Origin: Chionis minor
Taxonomy: Eukaryota > Chordata > Aves > Charadriiformes > Chionididae
NCBI GenBank assembly: GCA_013398295.1
Contig: VZSF01005559.1
Coordinates: 82,367-146,366 of the forward strand
Length of the DNA: 64,000 nucleotides
Direction: 5' to 3'
A model generated the notes under the pieces. The model did not search any database. It worked only from the letters and a program-made list of their open reading frames with translations, and had not been told where the DNA came from. The position numbers and the translations under genes are program-made. The first letter of the stretch is position 1; every line of letters begins with the position of its first letter. Of the stretch, positions 1 through 13,072 are shown one piece after another.

Positions 1-320
1 AAGGAGGTGTTGATAGTTGGACTGTGCTGTAGAAAATGCATATTTACTGTCTTGCAATTAAGTAATCGGGTTTATTAGATGAATTCGTGAGAGTAGTGTT
101 TCCCAGCTGATAACTTTTTTTTTCTCTTTTTCTCCTCTGAGGCATCCAGTTAGCTCAGCAAAATGGGACTAAAAACTCAAATAGCTTTTTGCAGTGCTAC
201 TGTTCCACTGTTGCAGTGACCTTTCTATAATGCTTTAGTTTAGCGTGTTAAAAACAGCTAGGTGTGACGTGTCTCCAGTGAGGCTTCATAGTCACCCCTT
301 GTTTTACGCTAAGGATAATT
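1..320. other. ELAVL1 intron sequence, no recognised element
   Basis: AT-rich sequence with T-runs. It lies upstream of the ELAVL1 terminal exon on the same strand, so it is inferred to be intronic. No exon, RNA gene or repeat was recognised. The preceding ELAVL1 exon (end of RRM2 plus hinge) was not found anywhere in 1-12747, so it probably lies left of the window. Confidence 0.5.
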
Positions 321-478
321 GAACAGGTTGCCCAAAGAGACTATGGAGTGTCCATCCTTGGACATGCTCAAAACCGGGCTGGAACGGGCCTGAGCAACCT
401 GCTCAAGGTGCACCTGCTTTGAGCAGGGAGGTTTTCCAGAGGTCCCATCCAACCTCAGTCATGCTCTGATTCTCTTCA
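321..478 (+). mobile_element. CR1 LINE fragment (3' end region)
   Basis: The stretch reads through the typical CR1 3' module: an 'acaggttgccc' block, then 'gagcaacctgctc', 'ctgctttgagcaggg' and 'ccagaggtccc', followed by an ATTCT-like end. The order shows a plus-strand copy, opposite to the long CR1 that follows at 640. It is short and 5' truncated, as most CR1 copies are. The family call is confident; the exact ends are approximate. Confidence 0.75.
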
Positions 479-1254
479 GCTGTAGCCCAGGCAAGTTTAA
501 TGCAGGCAGCTCCTCAAACAAGATTTCATTTCCCTGAGCACTCATCCACATCTCTGCACTCAAACCTTCTAAGCCATAGTAAAAATGATTACTGTGTGTT
601 AATAGTTGCAGGTGAAACTAAATTTTAATGACCAGTCATTGAATCATTTAGGTTGGAAAAGATGCTTAAGATTGTCAAGTCCAACTGTTAACACTACCAA
701 GTCCACCACTAAACCATGCCCTTCAGCACCACGTCTAAATGTCTTTCAAATGCCTCCAGGGATGGTGTATCAACCACTGCCCTGGGCAGCCTCTGCCAGT
801 GCTTGATAACCCTTTCTGGGCAGAAATTTTTCAGAATATCTATCCTAAACTTCCCCTGGCACAACTTGAGGCCGTTTCCTCCTGTTCTGTTGCTTCTTGG
901 GAGAAGAGACCGACCCCCCCCTGGCTACAGCCTCCTCTCAGGCAGTTGCAGGGAGCGAGAAGGTCTCCCCTCAGCCTCCTCTTCTCCAGGCGGAACAGCC
1001 CCAGCTCCCTCAGCCGCTCCTCAGGACACTTGTGCCCCAGACCCCTCCCCAGCTCCGCTGCCCTTCCCTGGACACGCTCCGGCCCCTCCGTGTCTGTCTG
1101 GGCGTGAGGGGCCCAAAACTGAACACAGGATTCCAGGTGGGGCCTCCCCAGTGCCGAGTCCAGGGGGACGATCCCTGTCCCGGTCCTGCTGGCCACACCA
1201 TTGCTGGCACAGGCCATGGTGCCGTTGGCCACCTGGGCACATGCTGGTTCATCT

Positions 1255-2012
1255 TCAGCCGCCCGGTGACCGGCACCCCCAGCTCCTTTTCCTTGGGCAG
1301 CTTTCCAGCCACTCTGCCCCAAGCCTGTAGCGATGCCTGGGGTTGGTGTGACCCGAGTGCAGCACCTGATGCTTGGACTTGTTCAACTTCACACCATCGG
1401 CATTGGTCCATCTATGCAGCCTGTCCAGATCCCTCTGTAGAGCATTCCTACCCTCCAGCAGGTCAACACTCCCACCCAACTTGGTGTCATCTGCAAACTG
1501 ACTGAGGGTGCGCTCCATCCCCTGGTCCAGGTCGTTGGTAAAGATATTAAACAGAACTGGCCCCAGTACCAAGCCCTGGGGAACACTGCTTGTGACTGAC
1601 CCCAACTGGATTTAATTCCATTCACCAGAACATTTTTGGGCCCGGCCTTCCAGCCAGTTTTTGACCCACTACACCTATCCAAGCCATAAGCAGGCAGTTT
1701 CTCCAGAACAATGTTGTGGGAGATGATGTCAAAGGCTTTACTAAAGTCTAAGTAGACAAAATCCACAGCCTTCCCCTCATCCACTAAGGGATGGAGGGGA
1801 TCTACCTTGTTGTGGAATGAGATCAGGTTAGTCAAGCAGGACCTGCTGTTCATAAACCCATGCTGACTGGGCCTGCTCACCTGGTTGTCCTTTATGTGCT
1901 GTGTGGTGGCACTCAGGATGATCCGTTCCATAACCTTCCCCGGCACTGAGGTCAGACTGACAGATCCGTAGTTCCGCGGATCCTCCTTCCAGCCCATCTT
2001 GTGGATGAGCAT
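1255..2012 (-). pseudogene. CR1 ORF2 reverse transcriptase remnant
   Basis: Two overlapping minus-strand frames together encode the RT core. One (1389-2012) carries the fingers/palm region, with QHGFMNSRSCLTNL and YLDFSKAFD (first catalytic Asp). The other (1255-1605) carries [12 protein letters not shown] and the FADD box (the catalytic Asp pair) followed by TKLGG. The motifs are in the normal order for a non-LTR RT, but the frame shifts between them, so the copy is dead. Confidence 0.85.
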
Positions 2013-2031
2013 TGCATTTGCTAACCTCTAG

Positions 2032-3140
2032 TCAACCGGGATCTCCCCAGTCAGCCAAGGACTGATGATCAATGAGGGAACGTGGCTTGATGAGCACCTC
2101 TGCCAGCTCCTTCAGTACCCTCGGGTGGGTCCCATCTGGTTCCATAGACGTGTGTGTCGAAGTACTGTAGCAGGTTGCTATTTCCCCTCGGGTTTTGGGG
2201 CCTTCATTCTGCTCCCCACCCCTGTCTTCCAGCTCTGGGGGCTGGGTACTCAGGGGACAACTGGTCTTACTGTTGAAGACTGAAGCAAAGGCGGCATTGA
2301 GTACCTCAGCCTTTTCCTCATCCTGTGTCACTGTGTTTCCCCCCACATCCACTGAAAGGTGGAGATTCTCCCTTGCCCTCCTTTTGTTGCTAATGTATCT
2401 ACAGAAACACTTTTCATTGTCTTTTACTGCAGCAGCCAGATTAAGTTTTAGTTGGGTTCTACCCCTTCTAATTTTCATCCTGCGTAACCTCAGGACACCC
2501 TTGTAGTTCTTCTGAGTTGCCTGCCCCGTCTTCCAAACGTCATAAACTCTCTTTTCTCCCGGAGTTCCAGCCAAAGCTCTCTGTTCAGCCAGGCTAGTCA
2601 TCTTCCCTGATGGCTTCTTTCTCAGCACATGGGGATGGGCTGCTCCTGCACCTTTAAGCTATCCTTCTTGGAGAATGTCCAGCCTTCCTGGACTCCTTTG
2701 CCCTTCATGACTGCCTCCCAAGGGACTCTGTCTAAACAGGCCAAAGTCTGCCCTCCAGAAGTCGAAAGTGGCAGTTCTGCTGATCCCCCTCCGTACTTCT
2801 CCGAGCTTGAAAACTCTTGTCATTTCATGACTGCTGTGCCCAAGATGGCCTCCAAAATTCACATGACACACAAGTCCTTCTGTGTCCGCAAACAACAGGT
2901 CCAGCGGGCTCCTTCCCTAGTTGGCTCATCCAGCAACTGTGTTAGGAAGTACTTCCACATACTCCAGGAACTTTTGAGACTGTTCCCTCCCTGTTGCACT
3001 GTATTTCCAGTAGGCACCTGGTAAATTAAAGTCCGCCCGAGAACATGGGCTAGCAATTGTGAGACTTTTCCCAGCTGCTTATAGAACATTTCACCCGTTT
3101 CTTCATCCTGGTTGGGTGGTCTATAACAGACTCCCACCAT
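2032..3140 (-). pseudogene. CR1 ORF2 endonuclease and linker remnant
   Basis: Minus-strand frames at 2859-3140 (VGVCYRPPNQDEETGEMFY) and 2032-2628 (YDVWKTGQAT, KDNEKCFCRYI, SVFNSKT) match the APE-type endonuclease to RT linker of CR1 ORF2. Stops separate the pieces. They continue directly into the RT remnant at lower coordinates, which confirms one element. Confidence 0.8.
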
Positions 3141-3752
3141 GATACCTGCCTTGTCGGCCTTCCCCTTGACTCTTACTCATAAACACTCAAGCCTGTCATC
3201 GCCATCATCAAGCTCCAGACAGCCAAAACACTCCCTAACGTACAGGGCTACCCCACCGCCTCCCCTTCCTTGCCTGTCCCTTCTGCGGAGTTTGTAGCCA
3301 TCCCTTGCAGCACGTCAGTACGAGTCATCCCACCACATTTCTGGGATTGCAACTCTGTCATCGTTTTCCTGCTGCACAATGGCTTCCAGCCCCTCCTGTT
3401 TGTTGCCTGTGCTGTGTGCAGTGGTGTAGATGCACTTCAGTTGGGACATTGATCCCACCACTTCTTTAGGGGGAGAGAAGCCCTAATTCGTACGTGACTG
3501 CTCTCAGGCACTTCTGTGGTTCCTAACACATCGGTAACCCTTGCATCTTTGCTGCTGTATGGATCTCCATCCTCTGCCTCCTCTGAGGTGGCAGACAGAA
3601 GGACCTTGCGAGCACACTGTCCCTCAGACACTGGCGTGCTGCCCCCAGGCTTATCTCTAGCAAGCCTGGTGTTAGCCCCTTCCTCCTTCAAATCTAGTTT
3701 AAAGCTCTTTCAAGGAGCCCTGCTAATCCTGCCCAGAGATCCTCTTCCCCCT

Positions 3753-4130
3753 TTACCCTGTCTGTTGCCAGCAGGTCCGGTGTTGTGTAAACCGACCCGT
3801 GATCAAAAAACCCCAAATTCTCCCGGTGACACCAGGCTCAGATCCACATACCAATCTGCTGGCTCTTCCTGCTTCTTCCCTCATCATTCCCTGCAACTGG
3901 AGGATAGAGGATAACGCTACTTGTGCTCCTGATCTCTTAACCAATCTTTCCAAGGCTCTGAAGTCTCTCTTGATTGCCATCAGGCTTCTGCTAGCAACTT
4001 CATCGCTGTCTGCCTGAAAAATCAGTAATGGACGATAATCCGAGGGCCACACCAGGGCAGGAAGCTTTCTCTTCACCTCTTTAACCTGCGCCCCAGGGAG
4101 GCAGCAGACTTCCCTAAGAAGTGGGTCCAT
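3753..4130 (-). pseudogene. CR1 ORF1 esterase-domain remnant
   Basis: The minus-strand frame contains LLREVCCLPGAQV, a DYRPLLIFQADSDEVA block and KRDFRALERLVKRSGAQV. This resembles the SGNH-esterase-like C-terminal part of avian CR1 ORF1. It lies where ORF1 should be, upstream of the endonuclease remnant. The frame ends early relative to a full ORF1. The same frame recurs identically at 5671-6048 because of the duplicated block. Confidence 0.65.
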
Positions 4131-4280
4131 TCTGTATATCGGGCCTTCTGCTTCAGGAGAGTCTCCTATGACAATGTTTTTTGTTCTTTATGACAGTCTT
4201 TTGTTCTTCACGGAAGCGGTTTCGGTGCAGGGTGTAGGCTGACTTAACCTCAGCGACACCTCCAAGCCACCTCCAAACCA

Positions 4281-5378
4281 TCATCCTTGTTACTGTTCAT
4301 TTCCACTTTGGTTCATTCATTGTTCTTCTGTGGTACCATTAAGAGCAGCATTAATGTTGTTTGTGTGTGTTTCCTTTGTTTCTACAGGCATGAGTTGTCA
4401 CAAGTGGTGATAAAAGAAAATGTTCTGTCTCTTTCTGTTCCATTCCTGCTTTTGTGCTGTGTTCACTGAAGTTGGCTCTGCCCAGTGCTCACTTGTCAAC
4501 ACGCTTTGGCCAACTTCTGCTCCTAGTTACAGGCTTGCTGATGGAGAAGGAGCTGAAGATGTTTTGGTACTACAGGTTGGCAGAGGTAGTAATAGGGCAA
4601 TTTGGGTTAAGCCCTGCTGTTACGAATATGCTGTGGAGACAAGATGCACCAGTTGACTTGAAGACAAGTACTGGCCATCTCTCATCATGTCTTGTCACAG
4701 ACTTGCGAGAAGTTTCACACGTATCATAAAATTTCCTCCCCTCAGTCACACACACATGCATGTGCATATGCACAACAGATGCACCATCCCACAGTCCTTC
4801 TTATTTTTATTCCCATCTTTGGTGTTAATTGCAAGTCTTCCTAGTGAGTCTTCCTTAAAGGATGCTGAACTTAACGAGTTATAATTATTCATACTGTGAA
4901 TCTTAGCTTGGACCAAGCCTTGTTTGTGTAGTGAACAAAACATGATGAAAGGATAAGCTGCTTCCAAAGAGCTCACGGTCTGTATAAATTACAATTGTGG
5001 TTTCTGCTACATAGAGGTTGAATACTTAAATTGACATTTTGATTACACTTTGTCCTATTCCATCATACCCTGTAAATCCAGGATTAAGCCTTAGTATCTC
5101 TAATTTGTAATTATTAATTTCCTGCAGACATCGCTCAGACCCCTTGTTTAATGTTCTGTTAATCCTTTGTAGTTACTGTGGTATTTGGGGCTCACATCAG
5201 GAACGGGTCTTAGTGCCTTGTCCCGCTGGGTTGGCCGCTAATTCTGAGACCAGGTCCAAAGCGTGCTCTCTGCCCATCCAGAAGGAAAGAGGCTGCAGCA
5301 TGGGATTGTGTTTGGAGGAGAGATAAAACACCTGGGGCAAGGATTTCTTTTGAGTATAATATTTGTTTACTTAAACAG
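4281..5378. other. ELAVL1 intron sequence beyond the CR1
   Basis: Unique-looking AT-rich intronic sequence with a short CA/TG stretch near 4745-4770. No coding exon or RNA gene is evident. It is wholly contained in duplicate copy 1, so its twin lies at 6199-7296. Confidence 0.5.
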
Positions 5379-5379
5379 N
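5379..5379. other. Single N: contig joint or gap
   Basis: The only ambiguous base in the window. It sits exactly between the end of copy 1 and the start of copy 2 of the perfect duplicate, as expected when two overlapping contig ends are joined without merging. Confidence 0.95.
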
Positions 5380-7296
5380 TTCTTTAGGGGGAGAGAAGCC
5401 CTAATTCGTACGTGACTGCTCTCAGGCACTTCTGTGGTTCCTAACACATCGGTAACCCTTGCATCTTTGCTGCTGTATGGATCTCCATCCTCTGCCTCCT
5501 CTGAGGTGGCAGACAGAAGGACCTTGCGAGCACACTGTCCCTCAGACACTGGCGTGCTGCCCCCAGGCTTATCTCTAGCAAGCCTGGTGTTAGCCCCTTC
5601 CTCCTTCAAATCTAGTTTAAAGCTCTTTCAAGGAGCCCTGCTAATCCTGCCCAGAGATCCTCTTCCCCCTTTACCCTGTCTGTTGCCAGCAGGTCCGGTG
5701 TTGTGTAAACCGACCCGTGATCAAAAAACCCCAAATTCTCCCGGTGACACCAGGCTCAGATCCACATACCAATCTGCTGGCTCTTCCTGCTTCTTCCCTC
5801 ATCATTCCCTGCAACTGGAGGATAGAGGATAACGCTACTTGTGCTCCTGATCTCTTAACCAATCTTTCCAAGGCTCTGAAGTCTCTCTTGATTGCCATCA
5901 GGCTTCTGCTAGCAACTTCATCGCTGTCTGCCTGAAAAATCAGTAATGGACGATAATCCGAGGGCCACACCAGGGCAGGAAGCTTTCTCTTCACCTCTTT
6001 AACCTGCGCCCCAGGGAGGCAGCAGACTTCCCTAAGAAGTGGGTCCATTCTGTATATCGGGCCTTCTGCTTCAGGAGAGTCTCCTATGACAATGTTTTTT
6101 GTTCTTTATGACAGTCTTTTGTTCTTCACGGAAGCGGTTTCGGTGCAGGGTGTAGGCTGACTTAACCTCAGCGACACCTCCAAGCCACCTCCAAACCATC
6201 ATCCTTGTTACTGTTCATTTCCACTTTGGTTCATTCATTGTTCTTCTGTGGTACCATTAAGAGCAGCATTAATGTTGTTTGTGTGTGTTTCCTTTGTTTC
6301 TACAGGCATGAGTTGTCACAAGTGGTGATAAAAGAAAATGTTCTGTCTCTTTCTGTTCCATTCCTGCTTTTGTGCTGTGTTCACTGAAGTTGGCTCTGCC
6401 CAGTGCTCACTTGTCAACACGCTTTGGCCAACTTCTGCTCCTAGTTACAGGCTTGCTGATGGAGAAGGAGCTGAAGATGTTTTGGTACTACAGGTTGGCA
6501 GAGGTAGTAATAGGGCAATTTGGGTTAAGCCCTGCTGTTACGAATATGCTGTGGAGACAAGATGCACCAGTTGACTTGAAGACAAGTACTGGCCATCTCT
6601 CATCATGTCTTGTCACAGACTTGCGAGAAGTTTCACACGTATCATAAAATTTCCTCCCCTCAGTCACACACACATGCATGTGCATATGCACAACAGATGC
6701 ACCATCCCACAGTCCTTCTTATTTTTATTCCCATCTTTGGTGTTAATTGCAAGTCTTCCTAGTGAGTCTTCCTTAAAGGATGCTGAACTTAACGAGTTAT
6801 AATTATTCATACTGTGAATCTTAGCTTGGACCAAGCCTTGTTTGTGTAGTGAACAAAACATGATGAAAGGATAAGCTGCTTCCAAAGAGCTCACGGTCTG
6901 TATAAATTACAATTGTGGTTTCTGCTACATAGAGGTTGAATACTTAAATTGACATTTTGATTACACTTTGTCCTATTCCATCATACCCTGTAAATCCAGG
7001 ATTAAGCCTTAGTATCTCTAATTTGTAATTATTAATTTCCTGCAGACATCGCTCAGACCCCTTGTTTAATGTTCTGTTAATCCTTTGTAGTTACTGTGGT
7101 ATTTGGGGCTCACATCAGGAACGGGTCTTAGTGCCTTGTCCCGCTGGGTTGGCCGCTAATTCTGAGACCAGGTCCAAAGCGTGCTCTCTGCCCATCCAGA
7201 AGGAAAGAGGCTGCAGCATGGGATTGTGTTTGGAGGAGAGATAAAACACCTGGGGCAAGGATTTCTTTTGAGTATAATATTTGTTTACTTAAACAG
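5380..7296 (+). repeat. Tandem perfect duplicate, copy 2 (1,917 bp)
   Basis: Identical to 3462-5378 as far as it can be read. The first part (about 5380-6198) repeats the CR1 ORF1 end on the minus strand. The rest repeats unique intron. After 7296 the sequence continues into 'gatctttaggtg', the only continuation seen. If the copy is artefactual, the true locus is shorter by about 1.9 kb and the CR1 is not duplicated. Confidence 0.95.
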
Positions 7297-8292
7297 GATC
7301 TTTAGGTGTTGAACTCTGTTGAAATTAAGGAGTTTAGCTCCTGAAGCTTGAGAGGGCAAGTTCCTAGAAGTCCTGAGCTTTTGAAGTTCACCAGAGCTTT
7401 GTGCTAGAGGCATGTTTTTTCAAATCTTGAAAATATTCCCAGTTTGCTGGTTTTGCTTTCAGACTTGTTTGGGGTTGGAGGCAGTTCCTGCTTATTTTAA
7501 TGGGTCTGCTTCTATTGATAGCCGAGTCCACGAGTTAGGTCCAGAATGCTGGAAGGGGAATTGTTATTTCTTAATAATTCTTTGTTCAAGGGGAAATGTG
7601 AGAAGACTGTAGAGTGTTTAACCCTGTCACTGACGTTACTGCTCTGACAGCTCCCACGCAGCTGTTTTGTTTCACTCCAGTGAAATTGTTTACATTTTCA
7701 GTTTTAATTTAAGACAATGTTCAACTTGGATGCAAGTTGTCTGTGGTGACAATGCCACAGAAGAAGACATTTTATCCAGTCTAGTATTTAATCAAAATTA
7801 ATCATCAGAATTCAGCAACTGTGGTACTGAACCCCCTCATTTTGACTGCTGCTGCTCTCTGAAATGTGGCCGTTTGATTTAACACCCTGTTAGTTCAGAC
7901 TTAAAGCTTGTGCTACTAAATACTCAACAAGACTTGTTTTGTACATGGTACATTGTTCTTATCAGTATCAGGGTATAGCAGAAAAAGTTGCTTGCAAGGA
8001 AAACAGCGAACACAACCAGTATCAGCACAGCTGAACTGCTGTTCTTTGTGGAACGATTAAAAAAATAAAAAGATACCAAGCTCATGTGTGAAGGCAACAT
8101 AGGCTAATACTAAAAATAATATTACTGCTTATTAGCGTTATATAAGCTGCGGGATTACTCCCACCTGTGGTGCTGTATATAGCTGTTCTCCGATTGCAGT
8201 GAAAAAAAAATTCAGCAAAAAGAATTTATGGGACCTTAAGAGAACTAAAAATGAATTATTTTCATTTAGGAGTGTCAATTCTGAGATTATGT
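7297..8292. other. ELAVL1 intron, no recognised element
   Basis: AT-rich non-coding sequence. The open frames are short and do not resemble known proteins. No tRNA-like cloverleaf, microsatellite or transposon end was recognised. Confidence 0.45.
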
Positions 8293-9272
8293 CGTAGAAT
8301 CGTAGAATGGTTAGAGTTGGAAGGGACCTTAAAGACCATCTAGTTCCAAATCCGCTGCCCTGGGCAGGGACACCTCCCACCACACCAGGCTGCTCCAAGC
8401 CCCGTCCAACCTGGCCTTGAACCTCCAGGGATGGGGCAGCCACAGCTCCTCTGGGCAACCCTGGCCAGGGGCTCCCCACCCTCACAGCCACCAATTTCTT
8501 CCCAATATCCCATCTAAATCTCCCCTCTTCCACTGTAAAACTGTCACCCCTTGTCCTATCACTACATACCCTTGTAAAAAGTTCCTCTCCAACTTTCCTC
8601 AAGCACTGGAACAGTAAAACGTGCCTCCCCAGCTTTCCTGGAGCCCCTTTCAGACACTGGCAGGGGCTGGAAGGTCTCCCTGGAGCTTTCTCTTCTCCAG
8701 GCTGAACCCCCCCAGCTCTCCCAGCCTGTCCTCCCAGCAGAGGGGCTCCAGCCTTCCCAGCATCTCCGGGGCCTCCTGCGGCCCCGCTCCAACAGCTCCG
8801 TGTCCTCCTGCTGTTGGGACCCCCGGAGCTGGAGCCAGGATTGCAGGGGGGGTCTCCCCCGAGCGGAGCAGAGGGGCAGAATCCCCCCCCGGCCCTGCTG
8901 CCCCCGCTGTGGGGATGCAGCCCAGGGGCCGGGGGGGTTCTGGGCTGCCAGCGCACGGTGCCGGCTCCTGCTGAGCTTCTCCCCCCCCAGCACCCCCAAT
9001 CCCTCTCCCCAGGGCTGCTCTCCAGACATTCCCCTCCCCGCCGGGATTTGCGCTGGGGATTGCCCCGACCCACGTGCAGGACCCTGCACTTGGCCTTGTT
9101 GAACTCCGTGAGGGTGGCACAGTCTAGCCTGTCCAGGTCCCTCTGGATGCCATCCCTTCCCTCCAGTGCGTCACCGCTCCACACAGCCTGGTGTTTTTGG
9201 CAAACTTGCTGAGGGTGCCCTCGATCCCACTGCCCATGTCACTGACAAAGATGTTAAATAGTATTGGTCCTT
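8293..9272 (-). mobile_element. CR1 LINE fragment, 3' end to RT end
   Basis: It starts with the reversed CR1 terminus (repeated 'cgtagaat', then 'ttggaagggaccttaaagaccatc'). It runs through the standard 3' region ('cagggacacctcccac', 'tctccaggctgaac') and ends in the RT C-terminal coding part near 9240 ('gatgttaaatagtattgg'). It is a 5'-truncated minus-strand copy, GC-rich against its AT-rich surroundings. No intact ORF remains. Confidence 0.9.
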
Positions 9273-10797
9273 TAGTGTGTTAAAATAATCCCAGAATCCA
9301 TTAAATGAAACCGTCTGTCTCATAACAGTAGAGCAAAAGGTTGTTCATATATCTGAGAAGCTTAGAAAGTGAAAAAATTTACAATAAAAAAGAATACGTA
9401 CATTGTGTTGATAATGTCAGTAACATTTGAGGTTAGCATGGCTTAAAGAACCATCCATAGACAACATCATCTACAGCTCCTTAGGGAGGATTCAAAAAAC
9501 AGTGTGGGAGAGACAGTATAAAAATAAATGAAACAAAAATGAGGACACCAGCAGTAAGCATGGTAAGACTGAGATCATTCAAATTACAGTATTAATTGAA
9601 TTTTTAAAGAACTTTCTCTAAAATATCTTGGATCTGTGTGGTCTTTAGTGTTGTTTGCCCAAACCAGTCAGTCTTCTAGATGTCCTTAATACATATAACT
9701 TCGTAAGAGTCATCTTAAATTTGTGTGGTCCAAAAAAGGCTTTTCCTGGAAGACAAAGAGGTGTTGTGTGTCAGCTGTTCCGTGCCTGGCCACCTCCAGG
9801 CTGCTGTCCCAGTGTCCCTCCTGCCAGGCCTCCCGTTGTCACTCCGCTGGCCGAGTGAGTGCTCTCACGCATCCCGGTGTCCTGTGCGATGCTTCCAGGC
9901 GGATGCAATCCTAAATGTAAATTTAGCTTTCCGTGTAGTTCTAATCCTATACTGTGTTTACTGTCACTCCTGCAAATTTCTTTTTTGGTGGTTGCTTTTT
10001 AACCAGCCAGAAACTTTTGTGAAAGGTTCATTTTTCACGCAGGCTTGAAAAGCGTAGCGTCAGTTTAGAATCATGTTGGATCTGGGTAAGAGGGACGTTA
10101 CGTGAGGTGATATTTCCTATGCTGTGGTGTGTGGGGGCTTTTTTTTAATGACATTTCAAGTCTTTTAGGGGTGTCTTTACCCTGGTTTGGTTTTGTTGTG
10201 GTATTTTTTTTTAATAAGCATCTAGCAGTTTAGCGAGTCGAAGCAGGAAGAGAGGAGAATGTGTTTGAAGATTAGTGTGTCAAAAAACCAGAGGTACTTG
10301 CTGTTTTCAATTATTTTGCCTGGAATATGCTTTTAGACTTGTTTCCTTCCTGCATCCAGCCCTCAGCTGCTCTTCTACATGTGTTTCCAGTCCTTGATGT
10401 GCTGTTGATGTGGACTTGTGGGCAGAGCCTGAGGCTTTAGAGGAAGCAGGTTCAGAGCTACACTGACTGCTGGAACCAACATCATGCAATTCTGAGCTTT
10501 GAGATTTTCTGCTCTCTGTACATGTGAGCAGGAATCCAAGACTGGTGGGTGATCTGTTGAGATGAAAGCTTTCCAGATATTAAGATAAACACATCCTACC
10601 AGGTCATTACTCAAATGGAAAGAAGCTATAGAGCTGAAGGTGTCTGTCAGAAAAAGTAAGCATATAAAGCATGCAAACACAAGAACATTTTTATATAAAA
10701 GCAAATTAAGTAGTAGATATGTCCCATAATCATCAGATCACACGGATTAGCGCGTCTCATTCACATTCTGATACTCTTAACCGCTTTTTCAGTTCTA
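9273..10797. other. ELAVL1 intron, no recognised element
   Basis: Mostly AT-rich, with a GC-rich patch near 9740-9900 whose short open frames have no recognisable homology. T-runs occur near 10139 and 10206. Nothing supports an exon. Confidence 0.4.
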
Positions 10798-11451
10798 CTA
10801 TAGTACAAGGATTCCCAAACTTGGATTTGCTTGGGGCTGGCCAACAGTGGCAGCGGCAGTGAGTATGTGCAGCGTGAGCTCAGGCGTGTCCGCACCGCGC
10901 TGCGGAAGCCGCCAGCTCAGGTGGCCGCCGCAGGCAGCCCGCAGCAGCTAGAGGGTGACGGAGGGGAGGGCGGCTCTGCCACCAGCGCCACTCCTGCTCT
11001 GGGTCCAGGAGGGGCCGATAGCTCAGGTGGCCGAGGAAATGAGCCCCGTGAGCACCCGAGAGCTGGGGAGGGGGGTGACGGCGACTGAGTGGTTCTCTTG
11101 TATGAGTGCGTCGGCCGCAGTGACCGCGAGCTGACTGCCCCGCGCGTGTGTGTGTGCTGCAGCTCTGCTCCCCTTCCTCCTGATACGCGCTGCCTTGAGC
11201 CCTCCCTTCTGTATAAAGACGGCAGCGGCAGCTCCTATCTTTATGCGAGGCGAGAAAAAGTCAGTGGGGAAGTGTTTGGCGCTTAATGCAGCGTTCACTG
11301 CCCAGACATCCGTTCCCTGTTTTCTCCAGGTCAGCAGAGAATCAGGAACTGCCACCGCCATGTTCTTGGCAGAGAGCAGCACGTGTACCGCTTTTAAGTG
11401 GTTTGCATATCACCAGTGGTACACCACAGTTTGGGAACCCCTGGTATAGTA
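10798..11451. mobile_element. hAT-type non-autonomous DNA transposon (MITE)
   Basis: The element spans 10806-11443. Its left end reads CAAGGATTCCCAAACT and its right end is the near-perfect inverse, AGTTTGGGAACCCCTG. Flanks are ctatagta (10798-10805) and gtatagta (11444-11451), an 8-bp target-site duplication with one mismatch. A CAGGGGTTCCCAAACT-like inverted terminus and an 8-bp TSD are hallmarks of the hAT superfamily. The 638-bp interior is GC-rich and has no transposase frame, so it depended on an enzyme supplied elsewhere. The family within hAT was not identified. Confidence 0.85.

Positions 11452-13072
<1,621 letters not shown>

Larger units (their letters stand above)
640..4280 (-). 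mobile_element. Long CR1 LINE with ORF1 and ORF2 remnants
   Basis: This is a minus-strand CR1 with its 3' end near 640. Reading from high to low coordinates: an ORF1 C-terminal, esterase-like stretch (about 3753-4130, with REVCCLPGA and SGAQV segments), an inter-ORF region (3437-3691), an ORF2 endonuclease segment (VGVCYRPPNQDEE near 3100), and a reverse transcriptase region (DFSKAFDIISHN near 1750; FADDTKL near 1490). A 3' non-coding module with the GGTTGG/GGAA end closes it. ORF2 is broken by frameshifts and stops over 1255-3140, so the copy is not expected to be active. It is unusually long for a CR1 copy, most being under 1 kb. The 5' limit is approximate, and the piece above 3462 is repeated at 5380. 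Confidence 0.9.
3462..5378 (+). repeat. Tandem perfect duplicate, copy 1 (1,917 bp)
   Basis: The block from 'ttctttagggggagag' to 'tacttaaacag' recurs at 5380-7296 at a constant offset of 1,918 bases. All predicted peptides inside are identical between copies, and every line I compared matches base for base. The block begins inside the long CR1 and ends in unique intron sequence. Zero divergence and the N at the joint point to an assembly artefact rather than a real duplication. Confidence 0.95.

Noticed and set aside
5367..6048. Second set of CR1 ORF1-like frames identical to those at 3437-4130
   Set aside because: They lie in the perfect duplicate next to the N and are probably an assembly artefact, so not counted as an independent element.
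8138..9184. 348-codon minus-strand frame
   Set aside because: Mostly the reversed CR1 3' module plus unrelated AT-rich sequence; not a host gene.
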